NCBI RefSeq assembly: GCF_002927045.1
Contig: NZ_PRDW01000001.1
Coordinates: forward strand, 1-64,000
From: Mycetohabitans endofungorum
GTDB taxonomy: Bacteria; Pseudomonadota; Gammaproteobacteria; Burkholderiales; Burkholderiaceae
Length of the DNA: 64,000 nt
Direction of reading: 5' to 3'
Under the pieces are notes generated by a model. That model worked only from the letters and a program-made list of their open reading frames with translations, did not search any database and was not told the DNA's origin. Numbering within the stretch: position 1 is the first letter of the stretch; every line of letters begins with the position of its first letter. Shown here in pieces: positions 46,981-56,357 of the stretch. Position numbers and translations under genes: made by a program.

Positions 46981-48579
46981 TCAGATTGAGCGGTTGCGCA
47001 ATCGCTTCGGGCTCAGCACCGTTGGCATCGCTTTAGGTAACGCCTGCTCCCAGTCGCGGCTGAAATGCAAGCCGCGGCTTTCGAGCCGGGAGCGGGCGCT
47101 GTCGACGATCAGCAACGCAACATCGACCAGGTTGCGCAACTCGAGCAGGTCACGGCTGATACGAAAATTCGCATAGTACTCGTGGATCTCGTCGCGCAGC
47201 AGCGCCAGTCGGTGCTTCGCCCGTGCCAGCCGCTTGTCGGTTCGCACGATGCCGACATAGTTCCACATCAGCCGCCGCACCTCATCCCAGTTGTGAGCCA
47301 CGACGACCTCTTCGTCGGCATCGGACACGCGGCTCTCATCCCACTGCGGCAATTTGAGATTGTGCGCGGTATGAAACCCCGCGTCTTCGATGGCTCGCGC
47401 CGTGGCTCTGCCGATTACCAGGCACTCCAGCAGCGAATTGCTTGCAAGCCGGTTGGCGCCATGCAAGCCCGTATAGGAGGTTTCGCCGACCGCATAGAGT
47501 CCGGTGAGATCGGTTCGGCCGGCCAGGTCGGTCACGATGCCGCCACACGTGTAATGGGCGGCCGGCACGACGGGGATTGGGGCGCGCGTGATATCGATGC
47601 CGAACTGCTGGCATCGGGCGAGGATTGTCGGGAAGTGCTTGTGCAGGAATGCAGCCGGTTGGTGACTGATATCGAGATAGACGCAATCGATACCGCGCTT
47701 CTTGATTTCGAAGTCAATTGCACGGGCGACGATGTCGCGTGGTGCCAATTCCGCGCGCTCGTCATGCTGCGGCATGAAGCGGGTGCCGTCCGGCAGCTTC
47801 AGCAATCCGCCTTCGCCGCGCACCGCCTCGGAAATGAGGAACGAGCCGGCATACGGATGGTACAGGCAGGTCGGATGGAATTGAATGAACTCCATGTTCG
47901 CCACCCGTGCACCGGCCCGCCAGGCCATCGCAATGCCGTCGCCGGTCGCGGTATCCGGGTTCGTCGTATATAAGTACACTTTGCCGGCGCCGCCGGTGGC
48001 TAGCACGGTGTGCGGTGTCTCGATCGTCAGTGTCTTGCCGCTGTCAATGTCGAGCACGTACAGCCCGAAGCAATGCCGGCCCGGCAACCCGAGCCGGTCG
48101 GACGTGACCAGGTCGATTGCGCAGTGATGCTCGAGCAGCGTGATGTTCGGGCGTTGACGGGCTTGCTCGATGAGCGTCGACAGCACCGCATGGCCGGTGG
48201 CATCGGCCGCGTGAATGATGCGCCGATGGCTGTGTCCGCCTTCGCGCGTCAGGTGAAACCCCAATTCGGCGTTATCGTCCTTGGTGAACGGCACGCCTTC
48301 GCCGATCAACCATTCGATCGCCGCGCGTGCGTTCTCGACGATGAAGCGCGTCGCGGGTTCGTCGCATAGGCCTGCGCCGGCGACCAGCGTATCGCGGACA
48401 TGGCTGTCGATGCTGTCTGCCGAGTCCAGCACGGCTGCGATGCCACCTTGCGCCCAGTCGCTAGCACCGTCGGACAGGGCCCGCTTCGCGATGACGGCGA
48501 CCCGACAAGTGGGCGCCAGGTTCAGCGCCACACTTAACCCGGCCAGTCCACTACCGACGATGACGACGTCGAAATTCAT
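46981..48579 (-). CDS. nadB: L-aspartate oxidase
   Basis: First step of de novo NAD synthesis; FAD enzyme. 532 residues from ATG 48579 ([19 protein letters not shown]). The dinucleotide motif [30 protein letters not shown] and [12 protein letters not shown] are complete. Unlike many relatives, it is not in line with nadA-nadC but convergent. Confidence 0.96.
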   Translation of the reverse strand: MNFDVVIVGSGLAGLSVALNLAPTCRVAVIAKRALSDGASDWAQGGIAAVLDSADSIDSHVRDTLVAGAGLCDEPATRFIVENARAAIEWLIGEGVPFTKDDNAELGFHLTREGGHSHRRIIHAADATGHAVLSTLIEQARQRPNITLLEHHCAIDLVTSDRLGLPGRHCFGLYVLDIDSGKTLTIETPHTVLATGGAGKVYLYTTNPDTATGDGIAMAWRAGARVANMEFIQFHPTCLYHPYAGSFLISEAVRGEGGLLKLPDGTRFMPQHDERAELAPRDIVARAIDFEIKKRGIDCVYLDISHQPAAFLHKHFPTILARCQQFGIDITRAPIPVVPAAHYTCGGIVTDLAGRTDLTGLYAVGETSYTGLHGANRLASNSLLECLVIGRATARAIEDAGFHTAHNLKLPQWDESRVSDADEEVVVAHNWDEVRRLMWNYVGIVRTDKRLARAKHRLALLRDEIHEYYANFRISRDLLELRNLVDVALLIVDSARSRLESRGLHFSRDWEQALPKAMPTVLSPKRLRNRSI

Positions 48580-48664
48580 TGGGATGGTCTCCTCAAACCC
48601 TACGTGACGGGTCCGGACCCGTACGCCGAAACGAAGGAGCATACCCCGATGCGACACGACGTGC

Positions 48665-48700
48665 AAAAAGCAAAAGACCCCGGAGTTCGGGGTCTTTTGC
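48665..48700 (-). terminator. Terminator of rpmB-rpmG
   Basis: A perfect 13-bp stem GCAAAAGACCCCG/CGGGGTCTTTTGC; on the minus strand the T-run of the stem is followed by TTTTT. It lies 76 bp after rpmG and about 85 bp before nadB. Confidence 0.88.
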
Positions 48701-48775
48701 TCTTCGTCAGGCTCTACAGTCTCGAGAGACGTTGAACTTCCGATCGGCGGGCCAATCGGAAGCCCCATAGATCCA

Positions 48776-48943
48776 TTATTTGATCTTCGTTTCCTTGTAT
48801 TCCACGTGCTTGCGCGCGACCGGGTCGAACTTCATGATCGCCATCTTTTCGGGCATCGTGCGCTTGTTCTTCGTCGTGGTGTAGAAGTGACCGGTTCCGG
48901 CCGTCGATTCCAGCTTGATCTTGTCGCGAGCGCCTTTGGCCAT
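48776..48943 (-). CDS. rpmG: 50S ribosomal protein L33
   Basis: 55 residues, [20 protein letters not shown] to VEYKETKIK, the zinc-free type (no CxxC). Start CAT at 48941-48943, stop at 48776. It follows rpmB by 11 bp. Confidence 0.96.
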   Translation of the reverse strand: MAKGARDKIKLESTAGTGHFYTTTKNKRTMPEKMAIMKFDPVARKHVEYKETKIK

Positions 48944-48954
48944 GTCGCAGCTCC

Positions 48955-49188
48955 TTAAGCTTCACCGCGCGCGCGCAGGTCTGCGAGCACGGTGTCGATG
49001 CCATTCTTGTCGATCAGGCGCAGGCCCGCGTTCGAAACGCGCAGCCGCACCCAGCGATTTTCGCTTTCCACCCAGAACCGGCGGCTTTGCAAGTTCGGGA
49101 GGAAGCGACGCTTGGTCTTGTTGTTCGCGTGGGAAACGTTATTGCCGACCATCGGCGCTTTCCCAGTAACTTGACATTTGCGTGCCAT
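48955..49188 (-). CDS. rpmB: 50S ribosomal protein L28
   Basis: 77 residues starting [20 protein letters not shown]. The open frame extends 21 codons upstream, but the family starts at MARKC, with AGGAGT just ahead. Operon with rpmG. Confidence 0.97.
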   Translation of the reverse strand: MARKCQVTGKAPMVGNNVSHANNKTKRRFLPNLQSRRFWVESENRWVRLRVSNAGLRLIDKNGIDTVLADLRARGEA

Positions 49189-49320
49189 CAGAGCACTCCT
49201 AATACGCTTAAATTCGGGTGATACGAAAGGGGTGGTACGGGCAAACCGCAAGTCTAGCAGAAAAAGACAAGAAAAATCAACCTGCTTTGCGTCATCCGCA
49301 CTGGCCGTCGCGTCGCCTGG

Positions 49321-50040
49321 CTATAGCAGTCCGTGGCGCGCGAGCGACAAAATGGTGTCCGATGTCACGATGAAATGATCGAGCAGCTTGATGTCCATCA
49401 AGCACAACGTATTCTTGAGCGTGCGTGTCATCGACAGGTCCGCCGCACTGGGTTGCGCCGCGCCGGATGGGTGATTATGCGCGATGATCAGCGCGGCGGC
49501 GTTGGTCTGCAGCGCGCGCCTGACGACTTCGCGCGGATAGACCGCGGCATGTGACAACGAGCCGCGGGACAACTCTTCGGCATGGATCATGCGCAGCCGG
49601 GTGTCGAGGAACAAGCAAACGAATACTTCATAGGGCCGGGTGCCAATCATCAGGCGCAGATAGTCCTCGACGATTTCGGGGCGATCCAGTGTTGCCTGCT
49701 CGCGCGATTGTTCGCCCAGCGCGCGGCGCGCGATCTCCGTGGCCGCCTGTAATCGTGCAATCTTTGCCGGTCCGATGCCGGTGACCTGAATCAGCTCGTC
49801 ATGGGACGCGCTGAACAACCCGCGCAGTGAGCCGAAGCGCGCCAGCAATTGCTGACCCAGTCCGACCGCATCGCGCCCGCGACTACCGCTGCCCAGGTAC
49901 AGTGCGATCAGCTCCGCGTCGGTCAGGGCGCTTGCACCGGCAACGAACAATCGTTCCCGCGGCCGTTCGTGTTCCGGCCATTGGCGGATCGGGATCGGCA
50001 CATGTCGGCGCGTCGTCGAGTCGTCGGTTCCGGATTGCAT
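49321..50040 (-). CDS. radC: RadC/JAMM-domain DNA repair-associated protein
   Basis: 239 residues. Helix-hairpin-helix region (VTGIGPAKIARLQAA) and the JAB1/MPN+ metalloprotease motif in AHNHPSGAAQPSAAD (HxH and the distal aspartate). Role unclear despite the name. Divergent from the fkpB-ispH pair. Confidence 0.94.
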   Translation of the reverse strand: MQSGTDDSTTRRHVPIPIRQWPEHERPRERLFVAGASALTDAELIALYLGSGSRGRDAVGLGQQLLARFGSLRGLFSASHDELIQVTGIGPAKIARLQAATEIARRALGEQSREQATLDRPEIVEDYLRLMIGTRPYEVFVCLFLDTRLRMIHAEELSRGSLSHAAVYPREVVRRALQTNAAALIIAHNHPSGAAQPSAADLSMTRTLKNTLCLMDIKLLDHFIVTSDTILSLARHGLL

Positions 50041-50131
50041 TGATTAACCTCCATGTTGGTGTCGCTGCGGTGGCTTACAATGACAGCTTGCGTGGTCGCA
50101 GCCCGCGACGCGCGGTATTCAAAACTTGCGC

Positions 50132-50587
50132 ATGAGCATCATTGATATTTCCGAGGTGAAGCCCGGTTCCCATGTCACGCTGCACTACCGGCTTTCGCTG
50201 GAGGGGGGCGCGGACATCGTCAACACGTTCGACGACAAGCCTGCGACGCTGTTGCTCGGCGCGGGACAGCTCGCGGGACCTCTGGAGGACATTCTGCTCG
50301 GCATGAAGGTCGGGCACCACTCGACCATTCGGCTGACACCGGAGCAGGCATTTGGCTTGCGTAATCCGGAACTGGTGCAGAAGGTCTCGCTGGCCACGCT
50401 GCGTGAAAATTCGATGATCGACGAGAATTTCTCCCCGGGCGATTTGGTCGAATTTAACGCGCCCAGCGGAGCGCGCTATGCCGGCGTGCTCAAGGAGGTC
50501 GGCGAGACGTACGCGCTGTTCGACTTCAACCACCCGCTGGCCGGCCAGCATCTGACCTTTGAGGTCCAGATCATCGGCATCCTGTAG
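50132..50587 (+). CDS. fkpB: FKBP-type peptidyl-prolyl isomerase, SlpA/FkpB-like
   Basis: 151 residues. [28 protein letters not shown] and [14 protein letters not shown] are FKBP elements with the IF insert domain as in SlpA. Start at ATG 50132, the methionine before SIIDISEV. It sits 8 bp before ispH, the usual pairing. Confidence 0.92.
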   Translation: MSIIDISEVKPGSHVTLHYRLSLEGGADIVNTFDDKPATLLLGAGQLAGPLEDILLGMKVGHHSTIRLTPEQAFGLRNPELVQKVSLATLRENSMIDENFSPGDLVEFNAPSGARYAGVLKEVGETYALFDFNHPLAGQHLTFEVQIIGIL

Positions 50588-50595
50588 GAAGCGCC

Positions 50596-51549
50596 ATGAC
50601 CGCAACAACCGAATACCCGAGCGAAATATTGCTGGCACAGCCGCGTGGATTCTGCGCGGGAGTCGACCGGGCGATCGAGATCGTCGAGCGTGCGTTGACG
50701 CTGTTTGGTTCACCGATCTATGTGCGTCACGAGATCGTGCATAACGCCTATGTCGTGGACGACCTGCGTCGCAAGGGCGCGGTATTCGTTGAATCGCTCG
50801 ACGACGTCCCGGACGGTGCGACGCTGATATTCAGCGCGCACGGGGTGCCAAAGGCAGTGCGGGCCCGCGCGCTTGACCGAGGATTGCGGGTCTTTGACGC
50901 CACCTGTCCGCTGGTCACCAAGGTGCACATGGAGGTGGCCAAGCTGCGTGCTGAAGGTTGCGAGATCGTGATGGTCGGCCATCGCGGCCACCCGGAGGTT
51001 GAAGGTACGATGGGGCAGGCCAGTGCGGGCATGCACTTAGTCGAGACCGCGGCGGACGTCGCTGCGCTAGAGGTCGCCGATCCCGACCGGCTTGCATACG
51101 TGACGCAGACCACGCTGTCGATTGACGATGCAATGGACGTGATCGGCGCGCTGAAGACGCGCTTTCCCGCCATTCGCGAGCCGAAGAAGCAAGACATCTG
51201 CTACGCGACGCAGAACCGGCAGGATGCGGTGAAATTCATGGCGCCGCAGTGCGATGTCGTGATCGTCGTCGGCAGCCCGAACAGCTCCAACTCGAACCGC
51301 CTGCGCGAAGTGGCGGAAAAGCGTGGCGTGCCGGCCTACATGGTCGATGCGCCGGAGCAGATCGATCCTGCCTGGCTGGACGGCAAACAACGCGTCGGCG
51401 TGACGGCGGGCGCCTCGGCACCCGAGGCGCTGGCGCAGGCAGTCGTCGAGCGGTTGCGTCAATTGGGCGCTTGCCAAGTCCGGACGCTGGATGGCGTCCA
51501 GGAAAATGTTTCCTTCCCGTTGCCCAAAGGGCTGGCGCTGCAAATCTGA
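50596..51549 (+). CDS. ispH: 4-hydroxy-3-methylbut-2-enyl diphosphate reductase
   Basis: Last step of the MEP isoprenoid pathway; [4Fe-4S]. 317 residues with the three cysteines in [24 protein letters not shown] and [10 protein letters not shown], and [10 protein letters not shown]. Co-transcribed with fkpB. Confidence 0.97.
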   Translation: MTATTEYPSEILLAQPRGFCAGVDRAIEIVERALTLFGSPIYVRHEIVHNAYVVDDLRRKGAVFVESLDDVPDGATLIFSAHGVPKAVRARALDRGLRVFDATCPLVTKVHMEVAKLRAEGCEIVMVGHRGHPEVEGTMGQASAGMHLVETAADVAALEVADPDRLAYVTQTTLSIDDAMDVIGALKTRFPAIREPKKQDICYATQNRQDAVKFMAPQCDVVIVVGSPNSSNSNRLREVAEKRGVPAYMVDAPEQIDPAWLDGKQRVGVTAGASAPEALAQAVVERLRQLGACQVRTLDGVQENVSFPLPKGLALQI

Positions 51550-51560
51550 GCCACCGCGGC

Positions 51561-51582
51561 GCCGCCTTGCGCCTGAGGCGGC
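51561..51582 (+). terminator. Weak terminator hairpin after ispH
   Basis: GCCGCCT/AGGCGGC with an 8-nt loop, 12 bp after the stop, followed only by a short AT-rich stretch. Confidence 0.45.
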
Positions 51583-51585
51583 GTC

Positions 51586-51747
51586 GAATTTATCGTATTC
51601 CCGCGCTTCGCGTTAGCGCTGGACGAAATCGCGCATTAGATCGCGCACCACTTAAGAAGCCGGGCGGTGCGCTGCTTTGGCTTCGGCCATGAAAGCGTCG
51701 CGCAGCTCGGGTTCCAGTTTCATCGTGAAAACAGGGGTTTTTGACAC
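51586..51747 (-). pseudogene. Antitoxin pseudogene with two nonsense codons
   Basis: From GTG 51747 the frame reads SKTPVFTMKLEPELRDAFMA then AEAKAAHRPAS, stop, VVRDLMRDFVQR, stop, REAREYDKF. This matches the start of a ribbon-helix-helix type antitoxin in which both stop positions normally hold glutamine. Each could have arisen from CAA to TAA by one C-to-T change. The end of the antitoxin and any toxin gene are missing. Family call from recall of similar antitoxins (PAS-QVVRELMREFVQRQREAREYD pattern). Confidence 0.6.
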
Positions 51748-51996
51748 GGGTTACCTCAGTCCATGAATTGATACTGGCTAGGTATATGCGATGTCAGTAT
51801 CAATGGCAGCCTTCGTATTTCGCCGACGCGGCCGGCGCATGCGCTTCGCCAAATCAGGCGTGGTTTTGCGGACTGTTCTGGCGGATCGTCTAAGCCGAGC
51901 GCCGTGCCCGACACTACCATATCCTCATGTGCCGTCAGCGCAGGGATATGGCGTAGGCTGGTTTTGAATATTGTCCACTGCAAAAACGGAGTTACA

Positions 51997-52371
51997 ATGC
52001 GCGCGTTTCGTGACCTGTTCAGGGACGAAAGTCGTCTTGCTGTAAGGCGCGGAAGACCTCTTCATGCGGAACCGATTTGTTGGCACTGTATCCGGGACGC
52101 GCTTGCGGCGTACACCGATTGCACGCAGCAGGATGAAACGAAGACTGGCGGATTTGGCCGCATCGTCATATTCGGAAAGTGGGGCCGCGATTCGCACGGG
52201 GCAGAAAATGAGTTGTCCATTGACGAAAATGGTCTGTCACTTCAATGCTATCCAAGTGGCTCATCGAGCAATCGGCATCGAGCCCGCCCGTCGCGGGTCA
52301 TGCGTGCGCAACGGTTTTGGGGCCGTTGCCTACATGCAGATCGCGGCGCCAGATCGTGTGCGGCTCACTGA
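51997..52371 (+). CDS. Unrecognised small gene between ispH and livH
   Basis: ATG 51997 has GGAG 5 nt upstream, a good ribosome site. The 124-residue product starts MRAFRDLFRDESRLAVRRG, then a segment with CWHCIRDALAAYTDCTQQDE (three cysteines) and FGRIVIFGKWGRDS, turning arginine-rich near the end. A second frame (to 52420) takes over with hydrophilic residues, hinting at a frameshift. A good terminator follows at 52425. GC is lower than in neighbours. No family recognised. The remainder of the gap (51748-51996 and 52456-52624) shows nothing definite. Confidence 0.4.
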   Translation: MRAFRDLFRDESRLAVRRGRPLHAEPICWHCIRDALAAYTDCTQQDETKTGGFGRIVIFGKWGRDSHGAENELSIDENGLSLQCYPSGSSSNRHRARPSRVMRAQRFWGRCLHADRGARSCAAH

Positions 52372-52424
52372 CTACAGCGAGGTAATGCGCCACATCGAAA
52401 TTGTTGACAACGGCGTATAACGCT

Positions 52425-52455
52425 GCGGCACCGGGCTTACCCTCGGTGCCGTTTT
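52425..52455 (+). terminator. Terminator ending the unrecognised unit before livH
   Basis: A perfect 8-bp stem CGGCACCG/CGGTGCCG with a 10-nt loop is followed by TTTT. Confidence 0.8.
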
Positions 52456-52624
52456 CGTATCCGCCACGCCAATTGACGTATTTCCATGACGAATACGCCA
52501 ATGTCGTCGGCGGCAGACCTTTACCGGTTTATTTGGGTACCAGGAGCACCGCGCGCTTCGCATCGTCACGCCGCATCACCGCGGCCAGGTTGCGGTCCGT
52601 GGCGTACGGTCCAAGGAGCATTCG

Positions 52625-53575
52625 ATGGATATTTTCATCCAACAGATCTTGAATGGTCTGGTGCTGGGCAGCGTCTACGCGATGATCGCGCTGGGCTATA
52701 CGATGGTGTACGGGATTCTGGGCATCATCAACTTCGCGCATGGCGACGTACTGATGGTGGGCGCGATGGTCGCGCTTTCGGCGGTCAGCGTGCTGCAAGC
52801 GCACTTCCCCGGGCTGGGCGACGTGCTCATGCTGGTCCTTGCACTGGTGATCGCCGCAGCCGTCTGTGCGTGCCTCGGTTTCACGATCGAGAAGATGGCG
52901 TACCGGCCGCTGCGTCGTGCGCCGCGCCTGGCTCCGCTAATCACCGCCATCGGCGCTTCCATTCTGTTGCAGACGTTAGCGATGGTCATTTGGGGACGCA
53001 ATCCGCTGTCGTTTCCGCAGTTGATTTCCACCGCTCCGATCAATGTCATCAAGGCCACCGATACGTCGCCCGGCGCCGTGATCTCGCCCACAGAAGTGGT
53101 GATCATCGTCACGGCGTTTGTCGTGATGGTCGCTCTGCTGCTGCTGGTGCACAAGACCAAGCTCGGACGGGCAATGCGCGCGATCTCGGAGAACCCGAAT
53201 GTGGCCAGCCTGATGGGTGTGAACCCGAACTTCGTGATCTCGGCGACGTTCATGATTGGCTCGGCGCTGGCTGCCCTGGCTGGCGTGATGATCGCCTCCG
53301 AGTACGGCAATGTGCACTTCTACATGGGCTTCATCCCGGGCCTAAAGGCATTCACGGCAGCGGTGCTGGGGGGCATTGGTAATCTGGGCGGCGCCATGGT
53401 GGGGGGCGTGCTGCTGGGGCTGATTGAGCAACTGGGCGCTGGCTACATCGGCGATCTCACCGGCGGAGTGATCGGCAGTAACTACCAAGACGTGTTTGCG
53501 TTCGTGGTACTGATCATTGTGCTGGTCTTGCGTCCGTCCGGCTTGTTGGGCGAGCGCGTTGCCGATCGTGCCTGA
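52625..53575 (+). CDS. livH: Branched-chain amino acid ABC permease LivH
   Basis: 316-residue inner-membrane permease with about eight hydrophobic segments; QQILNGLVLGSVYAMIALGYTMVYGILGIINFAHGD is the LivH start, and the EAA-like AISENPNVASLMGVN and AAVLGGIGNLGGAM blocks follow. First gene of livHMGF. AAGGAG precedes the ATG. Confidence 0.96.
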   Translation: MDIFIQQILNGLVLGSVYAMIALGYTMVYGILGIINFAHGDVLMVGAMVALSAVSVLQAHFPGLGDVLMLVLALVIAAAVCACLGFTIEKMAYRPLRRAPRLAPLITAIGASILLQTLAMVIWGRNPLSFPQLISTAPINVIKATDTSPGAVISPTEVVIIVTAFVVMVALLLLVHKTKLGRAMRAISENPNVASLMGVNPNFVISATFMIGSALAALAGVMIASEYGNVHFYMGFIPGLKAFTAAVLGGIGNLGGAMVGGVLLGLIEQLGAGYIGDLTGGVIGSNYQDVFAFVVLIIVLVLRPSGLLGERVADRA

Positions 53576-53597
53576 CGCGTCTTGAGGAGCACTCAAT

Positions 53598-54767
53598 ATG
53601 ACTTCCATTCAACCCATCGAGCCGTCCACGACAAGGATTCTGGTCAAGAAGACGGCCAAAAACCATGGGGTCATGCTGCTGGTGACAGCGCTGGTTGTCT
53701 GTGCGCCACTGCTCATTGGCGCCGCGGGCGGGCCTTATTGGGTGCGTGTGCTGGACTTCGCGATGCTGTACGTGATGCTGGCGTTGGGACTGAACGTGGT
53801 GGTGGGATTCTGCGGACTGCTGGACTTAGGCTACATCGCATTCTATGCCGTGGGTGCCTATACGGCCGCACTGCTGTCCTCACCACATCTCACCACCCAA
53901 TTCGAGTGGATCGCGTATCTGGCACCCGGCGGGCTGCACGTATCGATTCTGCTGATCGTGCCGGTGGCGATGGCCTTGGCCGCCGTGTGTGGCGTGTTGC
54001 TCGGCGCACCGACGTTGCGTCTGCGGGGCGACTACTTGGCGATCGTCACGCTGGGCTTTGGTGAAATCGTGCGGATCTTCATGAACAACATGGATCGCCC
54101 GGTGAACTTGACTAACGGTCCGAAGGGCATCACGGGGATCGATCCGGTGCAGATCGGCGGCTTCAATCTCGCGCAGACCCACGAACTGCTCGGCGTCAAA
54201 TTCCCGACGGTCTACCTGTATTACTACTTGTTCGTGCTTTGTTCGCTGTTTGTGATCTTTGTCTGCACGCGACTGCAGCACTCGCGTATCGGCCGCGCCT
54301 GGGCTGCGATCCGGGAAGACGAGATCGCCGCGAAGGCGATGGGCATTAACATACGCAACGTGAAGTTGCTGGCGTTCGCCATGGGCGCCTCATTCGGTGG
54401 GCTGTCCGGCGCGATGTTCGGTGCATTCCAGGGATTCGTGTCGCCGGAGTCGTTCACCTTCTGGGAATCGGTGGTGGTGCTCGCGTGCGTGGTGCTCGGC
54501 GGCATGGGGCATATTCCCGGCGTGATCCTCGGGGCGGTGCTACTCGCGGTATTCCCGGAATTCCTGCGCTCGACGATGGGACCGTTGCAGAACGCGATCT
54601 TTGGTCATCAGATCCTTGACACGGAAGTGATCCGGCAGTTGCTGTACGGTCTGGCGATGGTGGTGGTCATGCTGTATCGACCGGCAGGGTTGTGGCCGGC
54701 GGCCAGGCATGAGGACAAGCTCGTCAAGATCGCGCGGCGCAACGGCAAAAAGGCCTTGCGTGTGTGA
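53598..54767 (+). CDS. livM: Branched-chain amino acid ABC permease LivM
   Basis: 389 residues, N-terminal extension and about nine membrane segments; LALGLNVVVGFCGLLDLGYIAFYAVGAY, LRLRGDYLAIVTLGFGEIVRI and WAAIREDEIAAKAMGIN are characteristic. It pairs with LivH to form the channel; 22 bp after livH. Confidence 0.96.
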   Translation: MTSIQPIEPSTTRILVKKTAKNHGVMLLVTALVVCAPLLIGAAGGPYWVRVLDFAMLYVMLALGLNVVVGFCGLLDLGYIAFYAVGAYTAALLSSPHLTTQFEWIAYLAPGGLHVSILLIVPVAMALAAVCGVLLGAPTLRLRGDYLAIVTLGFGEIVRIFMNNMDRPVNLTNGPKGITGIDPVQIGGFNLAQTHELLGVKFPTVYLYYYLFVLCSLFVIFVCTRLQHSRIGRAWAAIREDEIAAKAMGINIRNVKLLAFAMGASFGGLSGAMFGAFQGFVSPESFTFWESVVVLACVVLGGMGHIPGVILGAVLLAVFPEFLRSTMGPLQNAIFGHQILDTEVIRQLLYGLAMVVVMLYRPAGLWPAARHEDKLVKIARRNGKKALRV

Positions 54768-54795
54768 CGCGCCTGCAGACACGGAGTAAACAGCA

Positions 54796-55572
54796 ATGAG
54801 TGAACAAACGCTTCGACTCTCCGTGAAGGGCGTCAACAAGCGCTTCGGCGGCCTACAGGCACTTTCCGATGTCGGGTTGGAGATCCGCTCGGGCGAGATC
54901 TATGGGCTGATCGGCCCGAACGGAGCGGGCAAGACCACGTTTTTCAACGTGATTACCGGGTTGTACACGCCGGATTCGGGCGAGTTCGTGCTGGACGGCA
55001 GTCCGTACACGCCAACCGCAGCCTACCAGGTGGCCAAGGCCGGCATCGCACGCACTTTCCAGAACATCCGGCTATTCGGCGGGATGACGGCGCTGGAGAA
55101 CGTGATGGTCGGGCGTTACGTGCGTACGCGTCACGGGTTGATCGGCGCGATATTGCAAACGCCGGCCGAGCGGCGGGAAGAGCGCGAGATCAAGGAGCGC
55201 GCGCTGGAATTGTTGGACTATGTGGGCGTGCTGCAGTACGCCGACTACACGGCCCGCAATTTGTCATACGGTCACCAGCGGCGGCTGGAGATCGCGCGGG
55301 CGCTGGCGACCGACCCGAAGCTGCTCGCCCTGGACGAGCCGGCCGCGGGGATGAACGCGACCGAGAAAGTCGAACTCACGCGACTGCTGGAGAAGATTCG
55401 CGACGATGGCAAGACCATCCTGTTGATCGAGCACGACGTGAAGCTGGTGATGCACTTGTGCAACCGCATGACAGTGCTGGATTACGGCAAGGTCATCGCG
55501 CATGGCCTGCCGCAGGACGTGCGCAAGGATTCGAAGGTGATCGAAGCCTATCTGGGCGCAGGGGTGCATTGA
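54796..55572 (+). CDS. livG: Branched-chain amino acid ABC ATPase LivG
   Basis: 258 residues. Walker A GPNGAGKTTFFN, Q-loop TFQNIRLFGGMTALENVMVG, signature LSYGHQRRLEIARAL, Walker B LLALDEPAAGMN, and IEHDVKLVM switch. Signature is LSYGH, as usual for LivG. GGAG precedes the ATG. Confidence 0.96.
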   Translation: MSEQTLRLSVKGVNKRFGGLQALSDVGLEIRSGEIYGLIGPNGAGKTTFFNVITGLYTPDSGEFVLDGSPYTPTAAYQVAKAGIARTFQNIRLFGGMTALENVMVGRYVRTRHGLIGAILQTPAERREEREIKERALELLDYVGVLQYADYTARNLSYGHQRRLEIARALATDPKLLALDEPAAGMNATEKVELTRLLEKIRDDGKTILLIEHDVKLVMHLCNRMTVLDYGKVIAHGLPQDVRKDSKVIEAYLGAGVH

Positions 55573-55573
55573 G

Positions 55574-56314
55574 ATGGCGACGAGCGACGTGAACGGAATG
55601 AACGGGGCAATGCTGGAGATCAAGGGACTGCAGGTGGCCTACGGGGGCATCCAGGCAGTCAAGGGAGTGGACCTGAAGGTCGGGCAGGGTGAGCTGGTCA
55701 CGCTGATCGGTGCCAATGGCGCGGGCAAGACCACGACGATGAAGGCGATCACCGGGATCAAGGAATGGGCCGGCGGCGATATCCTCTACCTGGGGCAGTC
55801 GATCAAGGGCGTGCCCACGCATGAATTGCTCAAGCGGGGCTTGGCGATGGTGCCGGAGGGCCGGGGCATCTTCGCGCGCATGTCGATTCTGGAAAACATG
55901 CAGATGGGCGCGTATCTGCGTACCGACTCGGACGGCATCAAAGCCGATGTGGAGCGCATGTTCGGTTTCTTCCCGCGCCTGAAGGAGCGCGCCACGCAGT
56001 GGGCGGGCACGCTTTCGGGGGGCGAGCAGCAGATGCTGGCGATGGCGCGTGCGCTGTTGTCGCGGCCCAAGCTGCTGTTGCTCGACGAGCCGTCGATGGG
56101 CCTGTCGCCGATCATGGTGGAGAAGATCTTCGAGGTGGTGCGGGCGATTTCCTCGGAAGGCATGACGGTGTTACTGGTCGAGCAGAACGCCCGCCTTGCG
56201 CTGCAAGCAGCCAACCGCGGCTACGTGATGGACTCCGGCGCGATCACGATGTCGGGCGATGCCAAACAGATGCTGGACGATCCGAAGGTGCGCGCCGCCT
56301 ACCTCGGCGAGTGA
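55574..56314 (+). CDS. livF: Branched-chain amino acid ABC ATPase LivF
   Basis: 246 residues. Walker A GANGAGKTTTMK, VPEGRGIFARMSILENMQMGAY, signature LSGGEQQMLAMARAL, Walker B LLLLDEPSMGLSP, and VEQNARLAL. Starts 1 bp after livG. No periplasmic binding protein (LivJ/K) gene lies in the window. Confidence 0.96.
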   Translation: MATSDVNGMNGAMLEIKGLQVAYGGIQAVKGVDLKVGQGELVTLIGANGAGKTTTMKAITGIKEWAGGDILYLGQSIKGVPTHELLKRGLAMVPEGRGIFARMSILENMQMGAYLRTDSDGIKADVERMFGFFPRLKERATQWAGTLSGGEQQMLAMARALLSRPKLLLLDEPSMGLSPIMVEKIFEVVRAISSEGMTVLLVEQNARLALQAANRGYVMDSGAITMSGDAKQMLDDPKVRAAYLGE

Positions 56315-56357
56315 GCCAGCCGCGCGTCGGCCCGCATGCCGGCGTCGCCCCCCGGAC

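Noticed and set aside
51971-51998. TTGTCC plus TACAAT as a sigma-70 promoter.
   Set aside because: The TACAAT overlaps the ATG of a frame with a good ribosome site; it cannot be both, and the ribosome site fits better.
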